A stretch of DNA of 64,000 bases. Source: Tilletia caries (Eukaryota > Basidiomycota > Exobasidiomycetes > Tilletiales > Tilletiaceae). Below the pieces are notes generated by a model, which worked only from the letters and a program-made list of their open reading frames with translations, had not been told where the DNA came from and did not search any database. Below are positions 10,784 to 21,140 of this stretch, piece after piece (positions within the stretch are counted from its first letter, which is position 1; each line of letters begins with the position of its first letter). The stretch covers positions 620,001-684,000 of the forward strand of contig JALUTQ010000018.1 of NCBI GenBank assembly GCA_032718865.1. Direction: 5' to 3'. The translations under genes were made by a program, and so were the position numbers.

Positions 10784-12979
10784 TCAAGGCTCGTCGGGCA
10801 GGACGAACTGTCCTATCCGAGCTCGCATCTCGTCCTGGTCAATCTTGCGCAGCCTTGACGGTTCTCCACCTGGGACCTCGGTTGTCTGAAGTGCTCCGTT
10901 TCCGAGAGCGAATTCGCGCATGGCTTGAATGGTAACTTCCATATGGCCAACCTGAGGTCCAGTTGCTTTGTGTCTGGTCGTCAAATGACAGGCGGCGTCC
11001 CAGACGAACTTGGGCAATGGCATGTGCTGGAGCTGAGCGGCTTCGGGGGCGAGCGTCAATATTGGGCCACGGGTGAGTGGAGGCGGGGTGTCCAGTACCA
11101 GAGCGCAGCCGTAACACAAGCTGGCAGTCAGCTCTATCGAATCTGACGACGGAGCCTGCTTTGCCTGCTGTCGCGGATCGGAAGCATCTGAAGAGGCGCT
11201 GGCTAGTATGGAAATGCTCTCCTTCCAGCCGTGCGCCTTCTCGCTTTGAGAAGGGAAACCACAGAATGGACATGCCCGTGAATTAGTTGAGGAAGGCGTT
11301 CCTGCATCTGAATCCGCCGCGACGTCGTCCTGCATGAGTTCGTCCCAGCGCGGTAGCTCCTCCACCATGCGGATCAGTCGTTGAGCTGCAGAGCCGAATG
11401 CCATCTGTAGGCCCTTGAGTTTGCGGGCTTCTGAGGTTTGCAAGCCGGTTCGGTCATCGCCAAGCTGCTCGTCAGGCGTTTGAACAACTTGAGGAACAGT
11501 TTTCGGATCCGGCACTGATACGGCTGCTTCTTCTTCAGTTTCTTGGCGAACACGGGCAGGGGGAAGATCGAGCACGATCTTGCTGGCCGTCTTGGTCACT
11601 GTGCTCACTGTCGAAGAGACGTTGGACTCCAGGTTGGCGATGAATCCTGTCGGGACGAGAAGGTCTAAGCATCTTCCCGCAAGCGAAAACTGTTTACTCG
11701 TGCCCGGGACTCACCGTTTGTGAGTCGGCCAATGCTTCCTCGCTCAGATGTTTGTGATGATGCCGACAAGTAGCGTCCACCTGAAGATCCTTCTGACTGC
11801 ATTCCAGGTAGCTGCACTTGGAAGCGGATTTCCTGCGCGAGGATCTCACGCAGAGGTCTGCAGACTAGTACGTCTGTGGATAGCAACTCGACATCAGAGC
11901 TCAGCAGACGCACCCAGAGCAGCCTATTGAAGCTAAAAACTCTCACCATTCATCCAAATCGCCGGCGCTCCTTCCACTGCGGCTTTGCCACCCTCGCCCT
12001 TCGCGATAGCTTCGATGAAGCGGACCGCCGCCCCGCTTGCCGTATCTCCAAGGAGGAGAGCGCAAGCTCCCTGCTCACGGGCAGCCCTCCGAAGTAAGCG
12101 CTGCGTCAAGATCCGCCGCATGTCTTCGGACCGAGTCAGAGCTGCGGGCACGGACAGTCGGGGCATTTGGGCGGGAGGAGGATTCACTGCGTCATGTAGC
12201 CGTCTGAGAGCCTGCTTTGGTGTGAGCGTTTCCTTGGCTGTCTGGTTCGGAGAGTCTGGGAGGAGGTAGCGCGAGGACGAAGGCGGTGAGGTACAGAGTA
12301 CGTACTCAGCGGACTGATCTTTCCCGGCCCGTTGATCGTCCGACTGCGGCAAGGTGTCTGGTTGGAAGATGTCCTCCAGCCGCAGAGGCACAAAGTTGAA
12401 GCTCGGAGAGACAGACTTGACAACGCTCCTCAGCCGGGCGACGCGCTCCGTGTAGATATCTTCGAGCTCTGAGTCGGAAGCAGCCGGACCGCGCGCGAGA
12501 GCTCCCTGGTCGACGTAGAGGACATTCAGAAAGGCGACAGTGTCCATCCGGCGCGTGTCCTTCTTCTTGCGCTTCGACTTGGCTCCGCCTGCACCTGCGC
12601 CGCTCTCTTGCTCCTGCTCCGCTCTTGGGCCGTCTGGAAGGAAGTACTGTGCGACGGCGTGGAGCAGCATGAAGCTGGAGTCGCTGCCGCTGAAGGCGAC
12701 CGCGATACCCTTCTCATCGGCAGCGGCCCCATCTCGAGGCTCGCTTTCCTTCGCCTTGCCCTTCCTTCTGCCGCTGGATCGATGCGCATATTGGAGGCAT
12801 GTCCCGCGCGCGCGGTCGAGTCCGAGCTTGGCCTTGACGTGGAAGATGTCGGTAGCGCATGGCGAACAGTACGAGCCTGACTGGGGCAGCTCGAGCGTGG
12901 CCGCAGTCGTGCGACAGCGCACGCAGATCACGCTCGTTGCGCTGGCGGCTGCGTCCGGCTGCTTCTCGACATCGGCCAT
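10784..12979 (-). CDS. CTU2: cytoplasmic tRNA 2-thiolation protein 2 (Ctu2/Ncs2)
   Basis: Exons 11947-12979, 11715-11873 and 10784-11646 give 684 residues. It is the scaffold partner of Ctu1/Ncs6 in 2-thiolation of wobble U34 in tRNA-Lys, -Glu and -Gln. Family hallmarks are seen: N-terminal CxxC pairs (VCVRCRTT and YCSPCATDIF), the PP-loop-like IAVAFSGSDSSFMLL, a central LLRRAAREQGACALLLGDTASG, the exon-2 block CRPLREILAQEI, FIANLESNVSSTVSTV, CPFCGFPSQSE and a C-terminus near RIGQFVLPDEP. It is longer than yeast Ncs2 because of Ser/Lys-rich and Pro-rich inserts. The start at 12979 is the ATG just before the first Cys pair; an in-frame ATG upstream would add a short non-conserved leader. It is divergent from SEN15, 100 bp away. 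Confidence 0.9.
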
Positions 12980-13079
12980 GGTCCGCAGCGTGTTCGTGAT
13001 GGTGCTCCGCATCCAGAAGAACTGACTTCCTTCTTCCTTACCACCAGCATCTTCCTTCCTCACATACCTCGCACTCACG
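12980..13079. promoter_or_regulatory. shared divergent promoter of CTU2 and SEN15
   Basis: Only 100 bp separate the two start codons (12979 minus, 13080 plus). The stretch is rich in CTTCCTTC tracts and must contain both 5' leaders and promoter elements. No TATA box is visible. Confidence 0.6.
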
Positions 13080-13601
13080 ATGCCAGTCCCACAGTCAACA
13101 GCGTCCCTGCCCTCTGCGCACCCGTCCCACGCCTTCCTGGAGCCGCATCTCTCTGCCCACCCGTCTTCCTCAGCCGCGCTCCTCCAGACATTCACCGACC
13201 TCGCCCACTCAGCACGGTGGACCCATCTCGAACCCGTCCTTCTCGACGGGGTAGGGATACCAGCGCTGGTCGGCTGGAAGACAAGCGGGGACGAGAAGAG
13301 CGACGAGCAGAAGCCAGCCTCGGTTGTGGTCCCGCTCCGGACCCACGACCGCCTCACGCCCTCGTTCCTCGCAGCGCTCTTCAAGGCCGCACACGCTCTG
13401 CCAAATCCGTACACCTTCCGAACCAGCGCTCACGGCCCCACCTTGCTCGGACTGCCAACGGCTGCGGAAGAGCCCACCCAACAGATCAACCCCCGCCGTG
13501 TCCCGCTCGCCTCGGACGCGCTCACTGTCGCTGTACTTGGCCCGGACGGCACGGTGGTCTACTACAACTTGGCGGAAGGGATCCGCAAACCCATCAATTG
13601 A
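13080..13601 (+). CDS. SEN15: tRNA-splicing endonuclease subunit Sen15
   Basis: Single exon, 173 residues. The protein matches the small Sen15/TSEN15 fold: N-terminal HPSxxFLEPHL..., LLQTFTDLAHSARWTHLEPV, a central ALVGWKT..., the strand ASVVVPLRTHDRLTPSFLAALF and the conserved end DGTVVYYNLAEGIRKP. Sen15 is a structural subunit of the heterotetrameric endonuclease that removes introns from pre-tRNAs. Length is normal for the family. It converges with DAM1, with about 120 bp between stop codons. Confidence 0.85.
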   Translation: MPVPQSTASLPSAHPSHAFLEPHLSAHPSSSAALLQTFTDLAHSARWTHLEPVLLDGVGIPALVGWKTSGDEKSDEQKPASVVVPLRTHDRLTPSFLAALFKAAHALPNPYTFRTSAHGPTLLGLPTAAEEPTQQINPRRVPLASDALTVAVLGPDGTVVYYNLAEGIRKPIN

Positions 13602-13721
13602 AGAAGTCTTGTTACAAGAACATTATGGCCTGTGCAAGGTATCTGATAAAGATGAGAACGTTGGGTCATGGCGAAGCTGCGGCAAGGACGCCGCCTGTGC
13701 GAGCTTCGACTGTACTGAAGC

Positions 13722-15235
13722 CTACGGAGGCAGGCGTGGATGCCGGGCGGGATCCAGCGAGAACACGACACCCTGGCAGAAGATCGGGATTTGTTCAGCA
13801 TTCCAAGCGAAGCGGGGCCGACAACCTGTCTCACTGCATACTCACATTGGAGCTGGTTCGGAGTGCATGCTTCGCCTTGACAAGGGCGAGGAGGGTCATG
13901 TTGACCTTGCCCTGGGGCAGGTCTGGCGGCGATACTATCTCCATACCTGTAACATCAAGACGAGTCGCACGCAAGATATCGTCAGACCGAAGAAATTGGA
14001 GGATGGCAAGGACTTTGAGGTCCCACTCACTGCGAACGCCGGAAGGACCAGCTGCGATCAGGGCCAAGATCACAGTTTCCGCAATCTTGCGGGGTTTCTG
14101 GAGGGCGCGAGAAGATCACCAGAACGAGGGTTTAGCTTCCTACAGTTGAGCTTCGCATGGTCGCGGTACCCGACACATCTGGCACTCACAGGATCTCGCC
14201 CGCTTCGGTACTCCAAAGGCAGCGTCTCGATTATGTCTGCCGCAAATTTCTGTAACAGGACGGGCGGAACATAGAGTATGGGCTCATGTCAAAAATATCA
14301 ACAATGCAACGATTCTTATCTGTCAAACTCACCAGTCTTTGCTTCTTCTGGCCAACCGTGATTTGACCTGGCTTCTTCACGGCCGTACCGCCTCCTGTGG
14401 CCGAGGATGCTGAGCCTTTCGTCCCCGCTGCGGGAGCTCGAGGCGAAGCAGCGCCAGTGGAAGTTCTGCGTGCAGGCTCTGCGCTGGGCTCCTCAAATTC
14501 CTGGGAGACCGAACCCGGTACGGAACCACCGTCAAAGGAAACTGATCCTGTATCTTGAGGCGCTGCGAAGGTAGAATAGCTCACGCCGGACAGGATCGAG
14601 CTCTGTTGTTCGCGCTGGGCGCGAAGCAAGTCTGAGAGCGTGCAGAAAGAAAGGTGCTCAGCATTCGACTGCTGATCAGCCGACACAGTGACGAGCCGAG
14701 CGCATCTCACCTTGCGTTTCATCTGCGCGCTCAAAATTCTCCTCCGTGGGCGCCTGCATTGAGGAACGAGAATGATCAGCGCATTTGTGCGATAGATGGC
14801 AGCGAACGGTGCCTGCACAGGAAGATAACTCACCTCTGCCCATTCCACACAGAACGCATTCATCTTGAGGCCGTACAGGTACATCGAGAAGTTTTCTCCA
14901 AAGACGCCCAGCGCCTCATGGATCGAGTTGACCGCCTCCAGGTTGCTCTGCAAGATGCTCGTCTCGTGTGAGAGATCCGCCATGGCAGCCGTCATGAAGG
15001 CCAGCGGTGATTCCGCGCTGCTACCGCCACCGCCGCCGATGCTCCCACCCAGTCCGGAGCTTGAGAGTGCATTCCCGCCGCCGCCGCCAGAGAGGGAGCC
15101 GCCCGGCCCGTAGCTGGATCCTGCTTCTCCTCCGAAGCCAGAGGGGTCGTTGTGGGATTGGGACTGTCGGAGGGCGGGGATCGAGCCTCGGCTGATGCGC
15201 CGGAGCGGAGTGGTCACGCGGTGCGGCGAGGTCAT
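13722..15235 (-). CDS. DAM1: DASH complex subunit Dam1
   Basis: Six exons (14834-15235, 14711-14753, 14333-14631, 14190-14249, 13846-14097, 13722-13772) join in phase to 368 residues. Residues about 70-134 carry the Dam1 signature: SPLAFMTAAMADLSHE, an alpha-helical stretch, then FSMYLYGLKMNAFCVEW. Downstream are a Ser/Pro-rich linker, FAADIIETLPLEYRSG and a basic, winged-helix-like end (DLPQGKVNMTLLALVKAKHALRTS). Dam1 is the microtubule-contacting subunit of the DASH ring that couples kinetochores to spindle microtubules. A Gly/Ser-rich insert precedes the core. The start at 15235 was chosen because upstream frames run into promoter sequence with the ACGCG array. The last small exon (NGVVFSLDPAR) is less certain. 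Confidence 0.85.
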
Positions 15236-15354
15236 TCTGTGGATGTGGGAGACTGGTGCGGCGCTGTACGGGCGCGTGCAGCGGGTGAGCAACACTTGGT
15301 TTTGATGGTGATGGTGAGCAAGGTGTTGGTCTTCGCCAACTTGGCGGTGTTGTT

Positions 15355-15380
15355 GTTGAACGCGTCGCGTCGCGTCGCGT
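15355..15380 (-). promoter_or_regulatory. ACGCG array with MluI-type box upstream of DAM1
   Basis: On the minus strand, four ACGCG units end in ACGCGT (15360-15365) followed by TTCAACAA, 120 bp before the DAM1 start. The same arrangement, including TTCAACAA and a following GCGAAG, stands upstream of the RCC1-like gene at 7081. ACGCGT is the canonical MBF site of G1/S genes. Confidence 0.6.
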
Positions 15381-15452
15381 CCCCCCACCCATCCAGCGCG
15401 CCTCGACATCCAGAGAGAGTGAGTGAGGGACATGGAAGAAGTCGCCTTTCTT

Positions 15453-18400
15453 TCCACCACCACGTCGACCCACGGCTCACGAGGTGAGTATCAGGTGTTG
15501 GGGCAAGCGGGAGAGGGCAGAGTGGATATGGACTGATCGAGCCTGCCCTTCAGCGTCTGCTTTTCACTACCATCATCTCCATCCGTGACTGAAGTTGCGC
15601 TCTGGTGTGAAGCCAGGGCAAACCCACCTGCGAGAAAGGTGTGCCACTCTCTGACCCCCCGCTGACCTTCTTTCCCCAATGCTGTCGATCGCTGACAATC
15701 TTCATCTGTCATCCTTTCCGCTCACGCTTGACAGCAGAAGATGCCGTGCGACATCCTCACCGCCCTTCCTCCCGAGCTTGTCATCGAGGTCTTCGCCTTC
15801 CTCGACCCCGCCTCTCTCACCAGATGCACTGCTGTCAACAAGGGTACGTTTCCATCAAAAACCCAACTCTCCTTCTTCCAGTCTTGCCGTGTGCCGAGGC
15901 TGACATTGGATTTGGATCGGCCGGCCTCAAGGATGGAGGAATCTGGTCGCGAACGATCTACTCTGGCGCAAAGTCGCCACAGAACAGCTCTGTCTCTGCC
16001 CGCCTACCATCCAGGTTCAAGACCTTGCCACTCTTCCGAGCCTCAGGAGATGGAGTGCAAGCGATCACTTGGCGAATCTTACGAGCTTTCGACAGCTGTG
16101 CGTACGATGGGAACAAGTCCTACTCGGCTGGCGCGGAAGATGCGGTTCTGCTTTGAACGACGACGACGGCGACGATGATGAAAACGACAATGATACCGAG
16201 CGCGACAGTAACGACAATGTGGAAGTCGTGGAGTTCGTTGTAAGTCCTGGAGGATTATGACAACTTGCGATGTCTCAACCCTATCATGCTCACGTTAAGA
16301 GAGCTAACTTGGCCGTCGCCCGCTCAATGCATGAACTCTTCTCCCCCGGCCACAATCGCAGCATCCATCTCAAATCCGCAAGATCCAGGCAATCTCGAAG
16401 TTCATTCCGATCGTCGTTCCTGATGAGGGCCAGCTGGATGTGAGTTGCCCAAAGTCTGGAGATTGCGTCTGAGCGTGCCCAGATCTAACCTGTTTTGCAC
16501 GCAACCAGGTGTGGCGCATCAAAGTCGAGTGAGTACTGCTGCTTCCTGTGCTTGTTCTTTCTCTTTGTGGTATGAAGCAATGGCTCTGACTCTGTGACCT
16601 CGGCCATGTAGTCCGGAAGAAGGCACTCTCATCGCTACCACGAGGAAGGGGGGTCTATATGTCCTCGACATCAAAACGAGTCAAGTGCTGTGGCAACTGG
16701 GCATAGAGCAAGTAGGCGCGTACGAGCATTTGGAGGGTGAGCGAGGTATCTTGGTCATCAGCAACACTCGACAAGGTATGTCATCCCATTCCCTGACTGT
16801 CAACTGCGACCGACTCAGACACAGATCTACATTTTGACATCTCGATATGGTTCGCGAACCAGGTGGTGAGGGCTTCAATGTAAGTGTCGCTGTTAATTCT
16901 GCTAACGTGATCTACACTCTTCTGCAACTCCTGTTGATTGACGCTCTGCGACTCCAACAATTCAGGTTTGGGTACACAGACGCCTGGTTCCCGACGGAGG
17001 TAACGGAGAGCTCTATCAGTGTCGGAGTACTCTGCGCCCGTCGCAGCGCTCGCATGCCTCTCGACTCAAATGGCCCGTCTTCTGCGCGATGGGCTTTTCT
17101 GGAACAGCATTCTTCTGGGATCTCTCCAATCCCGAACAGCCGCGGCAGCTAATGTCCATCGACGTCTCGACTCGCTATGGCTCTTGGGAAGTCAAGTACA
17201 TTGACTTTGACGATCAGCATCTGTTCCTAGGTACGTCTTGTGTTTCCCTCGTCACAGACCCCTGTACGCCAAGGCTGACCAGCTTCCCTATATCACATGG
17301 TACAGTCGGTCGGGAGTTTGGAGCAGTGACAGTTTATAACCGTGCTACGGGCCAGGTCAAGTGGAGTCTGGACGCGTACCTTCGACAGACGGACGCCCAT
17401 AGCCTGGTCCGTTTCTACAAGCTGGATATCTACGACTTTCGCAGAGGACGGATAGGAGCTGCGGAACACCGATCGTCACCGTTTGAGCTTCGTGAGCAAC
17501 AGCTCCTGGCAGAGTGAGTACATTATGATATCGGTCTCCCTGTCAGCAAAACGAACCTCTGGAGTCACACTCACTCGCTCCCATTGCATCTGCAATTTTA
17601 TAGGAGACACTTGAACGACGAGCTCGAATTGGTAAGATCGCCTTTCTCGTACCAATCCGGGTGTGTCTCTGATGAATTCAGATCTGATCCCATTCGTGCC
17701 TCATCCGAAGGTTATCGACCAACTCAGTGATATCACTGCCGACCGCGACGACCGCTTAGGTTGGATCGCGATTCATCCAGACGAAGCCACGGGTGCACTT
17801 TTAGTCCTAGGACAAACGATGCTCGCCATCATTCCCGACTTTGCTTCCCTCAGCGAGTCGAACTGTCGGACGCCCATCATGATGATCGAGTACACCGACG
17901 GGGGGCACCGTGTTCCTCCTTATGCTCACGCGATGATGCAATTTTCGCTGGCGGTTGCGGACGGAAGAGCGTTCATGGTTGGGGTATGTGTGTCCGGGGT
18001 TGGAATACAATACAAGCTGTTTCGACCCCCTTTGCCGCATCCCAGTACTCACTGACCCACTTTCCGGATCTCGTCCTGCCCTTCCCGCTTTCTCCCTTCC
18101 AGGGCTACCCCATCGTCCTCGACCTCGTGCCACAACGAAAAGCACCCCTCACACCCGGCTCCGCGCCCTTTCAGCTGCCAGAGGATACAAAGGACTCACC
18201 ACCTCTCCGTGTCTTTGCAAGCTATGATCCTTTCCTCGGGCTCGCCGACTACGTCAGCTTCGCGGGCTGCTCGTGCGCCCAGATGGACGCTGCGAATATC
18301 TTTGCGGTCCTCGAGGCTCCGGTTTATCCAGATGCCGAGGACGAAGCAGACTTTCAAGAGGCCTGGTTCGAGGTCCTTCATTGGCGGATCGATGGCGCCT

Positions 18401-18462
18401 GATTCATGGTCCCCCGCATGATGACTGACTTGTTCATCGGGTAGCACACTCTCACGCTTTCG
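15453..18462 (+). repeat. segmental duplication, copy A (about 3 kb)
   Basis: The segment from the ttccaccaccacgtcgaccca tract to about 60 bp past the F-box gene stop matches 58185-61118 in the same orientation, about 42.7 kb away. Introns, exons and about 280 bp of upstream sequence are all included. The left boundary falls between the DAM1 array and the F-box start. Confidence 0.9.
15741..18402 (+). CDS. F-box protein with beta-propeller-like C-terminus (intact copy)
   Basis: The F-box is split over exons 1-2 (15741-15843, 15932-16239): LPPELVIEVFAFLDPASLTRC, then after splicing GWRNLVANDLLWRKVA. Further exons (16362-16439, 16509-16528, 16612-16775, 16863-16879, 16966-17230, 17306-17513) encode repeats typical of a WD40/quinoprotein-like propeller: RKGGLYVLDIKTSQVLWQLG, FFWDLSNPEQPRQL and GAVTVYNRATGQVKWSL. 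Two of these exons are under 21 nt. The last exons (from about 17682, and 18103-18402) end in VLHWRIDGA. The junction around 17604-17682 is not in phase with the simplest splice choice, so exon 9 is uncertain. Such proteins act as SCF ubiquitin-ligase substrate receptors. Paralogue at 58475-61061. Confidence 0.75.
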
Positions 18463-18469
18463 CATCGCA

Positions 18470-18790
18470 TCAACGTCCACGAACTCTCGCAGTCATCTTC
18501 TCATGTACATCTGTATTCTCGGCCTTACTTTGCGCCACAACCTTGTACTTTACCAAGTCCTTTCCCTCCTTCATCTGCCTGATCAGCTTCTCTGCGCCGC
18601 CGATGCCTTCCACGGGAGCAAAGGCTGTGAAGGAAGCAAATAGATGTCCGACCACGCTGGTGACGATGGCAGGCTGAGATCTGAGAGCGGCCGGCGACGG
18701 AGTGTTGTACAGATATGGTTTGCGCATGAGAACCGACGAGAATGGGCCGTGGAGGGGAAGTGGACACCGTACTGTACAGCGGGAACATCC
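18470..18790 (-). other. unrecognised coding-like segment downstream of the KH-domain gene
   Basis: On the minus strand an open frame of 85 codons (18470-18727) contains AIVTSVVGHLFASFTAFAPV, GGAEKLIRQMKEGKDL and a basic tail. It follows the stop of the KHDC4-like gene by about 70 bp in the same direction. A second, broken copy lies at 6180-6412, so the sequence was mobile or part of a duplicated gene. I cannot assign a family. It may be a surviving exon of a decayed gene. Confidence 0.4.
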
Positions 18791-18793
18791 TGT

Positions 18794-20272
18794 TCAGCTC
18801 AGCAAGTGCATGTACTGTGGTGGGATCGTCTGCCCGCCATCTTCCTTCGTCGGTGCGCGCCCGTGGTAGTTCCTGAATGTCTTCTCCCACCCAGCCTGTT
18901 CGTTGAGACATCATTCCGAGATCAAAAAACTGTCAGACCATCTGCCCGAGGTATGCATAAAGAAGCTGAAGAGGCGTTGCCAGGTACTCACGTAGTCCTT
19001 CCAGTATTTGTCCACCGCATCTTCCTCTTCTTTGACGACCGGTACTGCTGCCGCTGCAGGTACGCTCTGTGGTTGCGTCGGGGATTGCACAGCAGCTGCG
19101 ACAGCAAACGTCCCTTGTGGTGTGCTGTTGTAATCTTGCCCAGGTTGTTGCTGGTGGAAGAAAGTGAAGGAAGTCAGCAATCGGCCCGTAAAGAGGCGAG
19201 TATAGGCAAGACTTGACCATAAAGGACCATACATACGTTGTAGCCAGATCCAGCACCACCTTGAGGAGGTTGAACCCGATTCCCGAACCCATTCTGCCCA
19301 AACCCTGGTCGTGGGCCGCCATAGCCTTGTTGAGGGAACTGACCGCCGCCAAATTGCTGCTGCTGCTGCATCATGACAGCTTCCGCCTTCGCGTGCTCCG
19401 TCCTGACGGCATCGACGAGATCCTCTGCCAGCCGCTTGGCCTCCTTGAGCGCGTCTTCGTCCTGGCATGCGAGATGGATATGCATGGGCTCATCGCTCTC
19501 GCGCTGGGTGTCGGTCTCGACAAAGCCGCTGCCCTGTCCCTTTATTTGTACCTTTGCGCCGGTTTCCTGCTGGATGAACTTGACAAAAAGACCGGCGGGT
19601 CCGACGACTTTCGCGCGGACGTTGAAGTTCCGCAAGGGTGTGAGATCGATGGAGACTTTCTCTTCGGGCCATCGTCTGCGCTCGCGAATTTCCCGAGGTG
19701 GAGGTCGCTGTGATTCCCACTCGATTCGCTTGGCGTGCCGGTCCTCGACGAGCTGGGGCAGGTCTGCCTCCATGAGCTCGTGAATCTTGCCGACGGCTTG
19801 GTCGACCATCTCCTGCGTTGTGCCGGTGATGTGGAGGTAGAGCGGCGGCTCGTCTGCGGTTGCCAGTGTCTTGTCCGGATACCATTGGCCCTTGGTGGTC
19901 ACACTGGCGCCGGTATCGCGGTGGATCTGCTGCTGGGTCTGACCCTTGGTGAGCATGTATCGGTTCCGTTGGTCGTTGATCTCGATCTTGAATTGGAAGG
20001 GAGCTTCATGCTCCGGCTGAGCCCGCGCGCCGGCGTCTCCGCCGCTGGCCGATGTCCGTGGTTGGCCGGCTGCGGACATACTGGATCCGAACTGAGCTGC
20101 GATGCGCGCAGCTGCGGCCGCCGCTGGGAGAGTTCGCACAGTTCAAGCGTCAGTAGTGCGCATATATATTATCGGATGGCGATGAGGAGAGGGAGGTGAT
20201 GGAATACGTACCGGCCTGTGCTGCCTCGGAGAGCTCCGACCCCCCGGCCGCCTGGTCCCACTTGCTCGACAT
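18794..20272 (-). CDS. KH-domain RNA-binding protein, KHDC4-like
   Basis: Exons 20212-20272, 19237-20123, 18992-19150 and 18794-18895 join in phase to 402 residues. Two KH-type modules are visible: FQFKIEINDQRNRYMLTKGQ followed by a TGASVTTKGQ segment, and VRAKVVGPAGLFVKFIQQET followed by GAKVQIKGQG. The tail is Gln/Gly/Pro-rich (FGGGQFPQQGYGG) and ends KTFRNYHGRAPTKEDGGQ. This arrangement fits the KHDC4/BLOM7 family, which binds RNA and takes part in pre-mRNA splicing, so a nuclear role is likely. The start at 20272 is the ATG of a short first exon (SKWDQAAGGSELSEAAQA). Orthology to KHDC4 rather than another KH family is inference. Confidence 0.75.
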
Positions 20273-20613
20273 GATATCCACGGTACGGTCGGCTGCGAGC
20301 GTCTTCGTCTTGGATGCTGTGCACGTGGATTGCTGATGCCTTCGACCACCTCCGCTCTGTCGACCTTCGATGCTGCCGCCTGCGAGTTGCGACCTTCTGG
20401 CGGCGATGGGAAGCTCGAGATAGAAATTTGGGAGAAGATGAAAGTGCCAAGTTTGTGCAAAGTGCCTAATTTTCAAAATCACCACTTCTGTCGCTGCGTA
20501 CCGTTTGCATACCGCACACATCAACCTCTCACCCTCACGGAACGCAGAACGCATCGCCTCAGCGCAGCATGATTTCACCGACGTCCGCTGACCGCTGAAG
20601 CGCTCACGCTCAA

Positions 20614-21140
20614 GGTTAGAGGGGTTTGCAATGGGACGCCTTTATCGCCTTCAACCCCAATTCCACGTGGAAGAAAAACTAGATCACGTGACCCCACTTC
20701 CAGCTCGGCGGGGGGGCTTTGCCCCCCCGGAACCCCCCCAACCAAAAGGACAGTCTCGTCCGTCTCCATTGCTATCATGTCTAATCCTGCCCGCTACGCG
20801 CTAACTCTAACCCGAAAAAAAAAGTGGTGTCCTGCATCTAACTTAGCAACCAAGTAGAAAAAAAGGAGAAAAAAGAAAAAAAGAGAGACCTGAAAGGGAA
20901 TCTAACCGCAGACCTGCCCAATCGCAAGCCGCATCACTAACGCCTATACTATGTATGAGGGAAAGTTGATGCAGACCTTGATTTGTGACGCAATATAAAC
21001 AACTTCAACGCGAGCGCGCTAAAGATAGGGATCAAAGCGCGCTAAAGCGCGCCCCGATCGCCTCAATCGCCTAATCACCGATACCACGTGGAATTGGGGT
21101 TGAAGGCGATAAGGGCCTTGGGTTAGAGGGGTTTGCAATG
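20614..21140. repeat. 20-bp direct repeats with an internal 28-bp perfect inverted repeat
   Basis: GGTTAGAGGGGTTTGCAATG is present at 20614-20633 and again at 21121-21140 in the same orientation. Between them 20643-20670 (TATCGCCTTCAACCCCAATT and onward) is perfectly inverted at 21084-21111. Confidence 0.85.
20710..20728. repeat. perfect G/C hairpin GGGGGGGC-TTT-GCCCCCCC
   Basis: An eight-base-pair stem with a three-base loop of only G and C pairs lies in the repeat island, just inside the first inverted repeat. Confidence 0.85.

Noticed and set aside
15236..15463. N-terminal extension of Dam1 to an upstream ATG
   Set aside because: The extra residues are translated from promoter sequence including the ACGCG array and are His/Arg low-complexity. 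The ATG at 15235 is the better start.
18644..19216. 190-codon plus-strand open frame
   Set aside because: It lies antisense to the 3' exons of the KH-domain gene, whose splicing and domains are convincing; it is a shadow frame.
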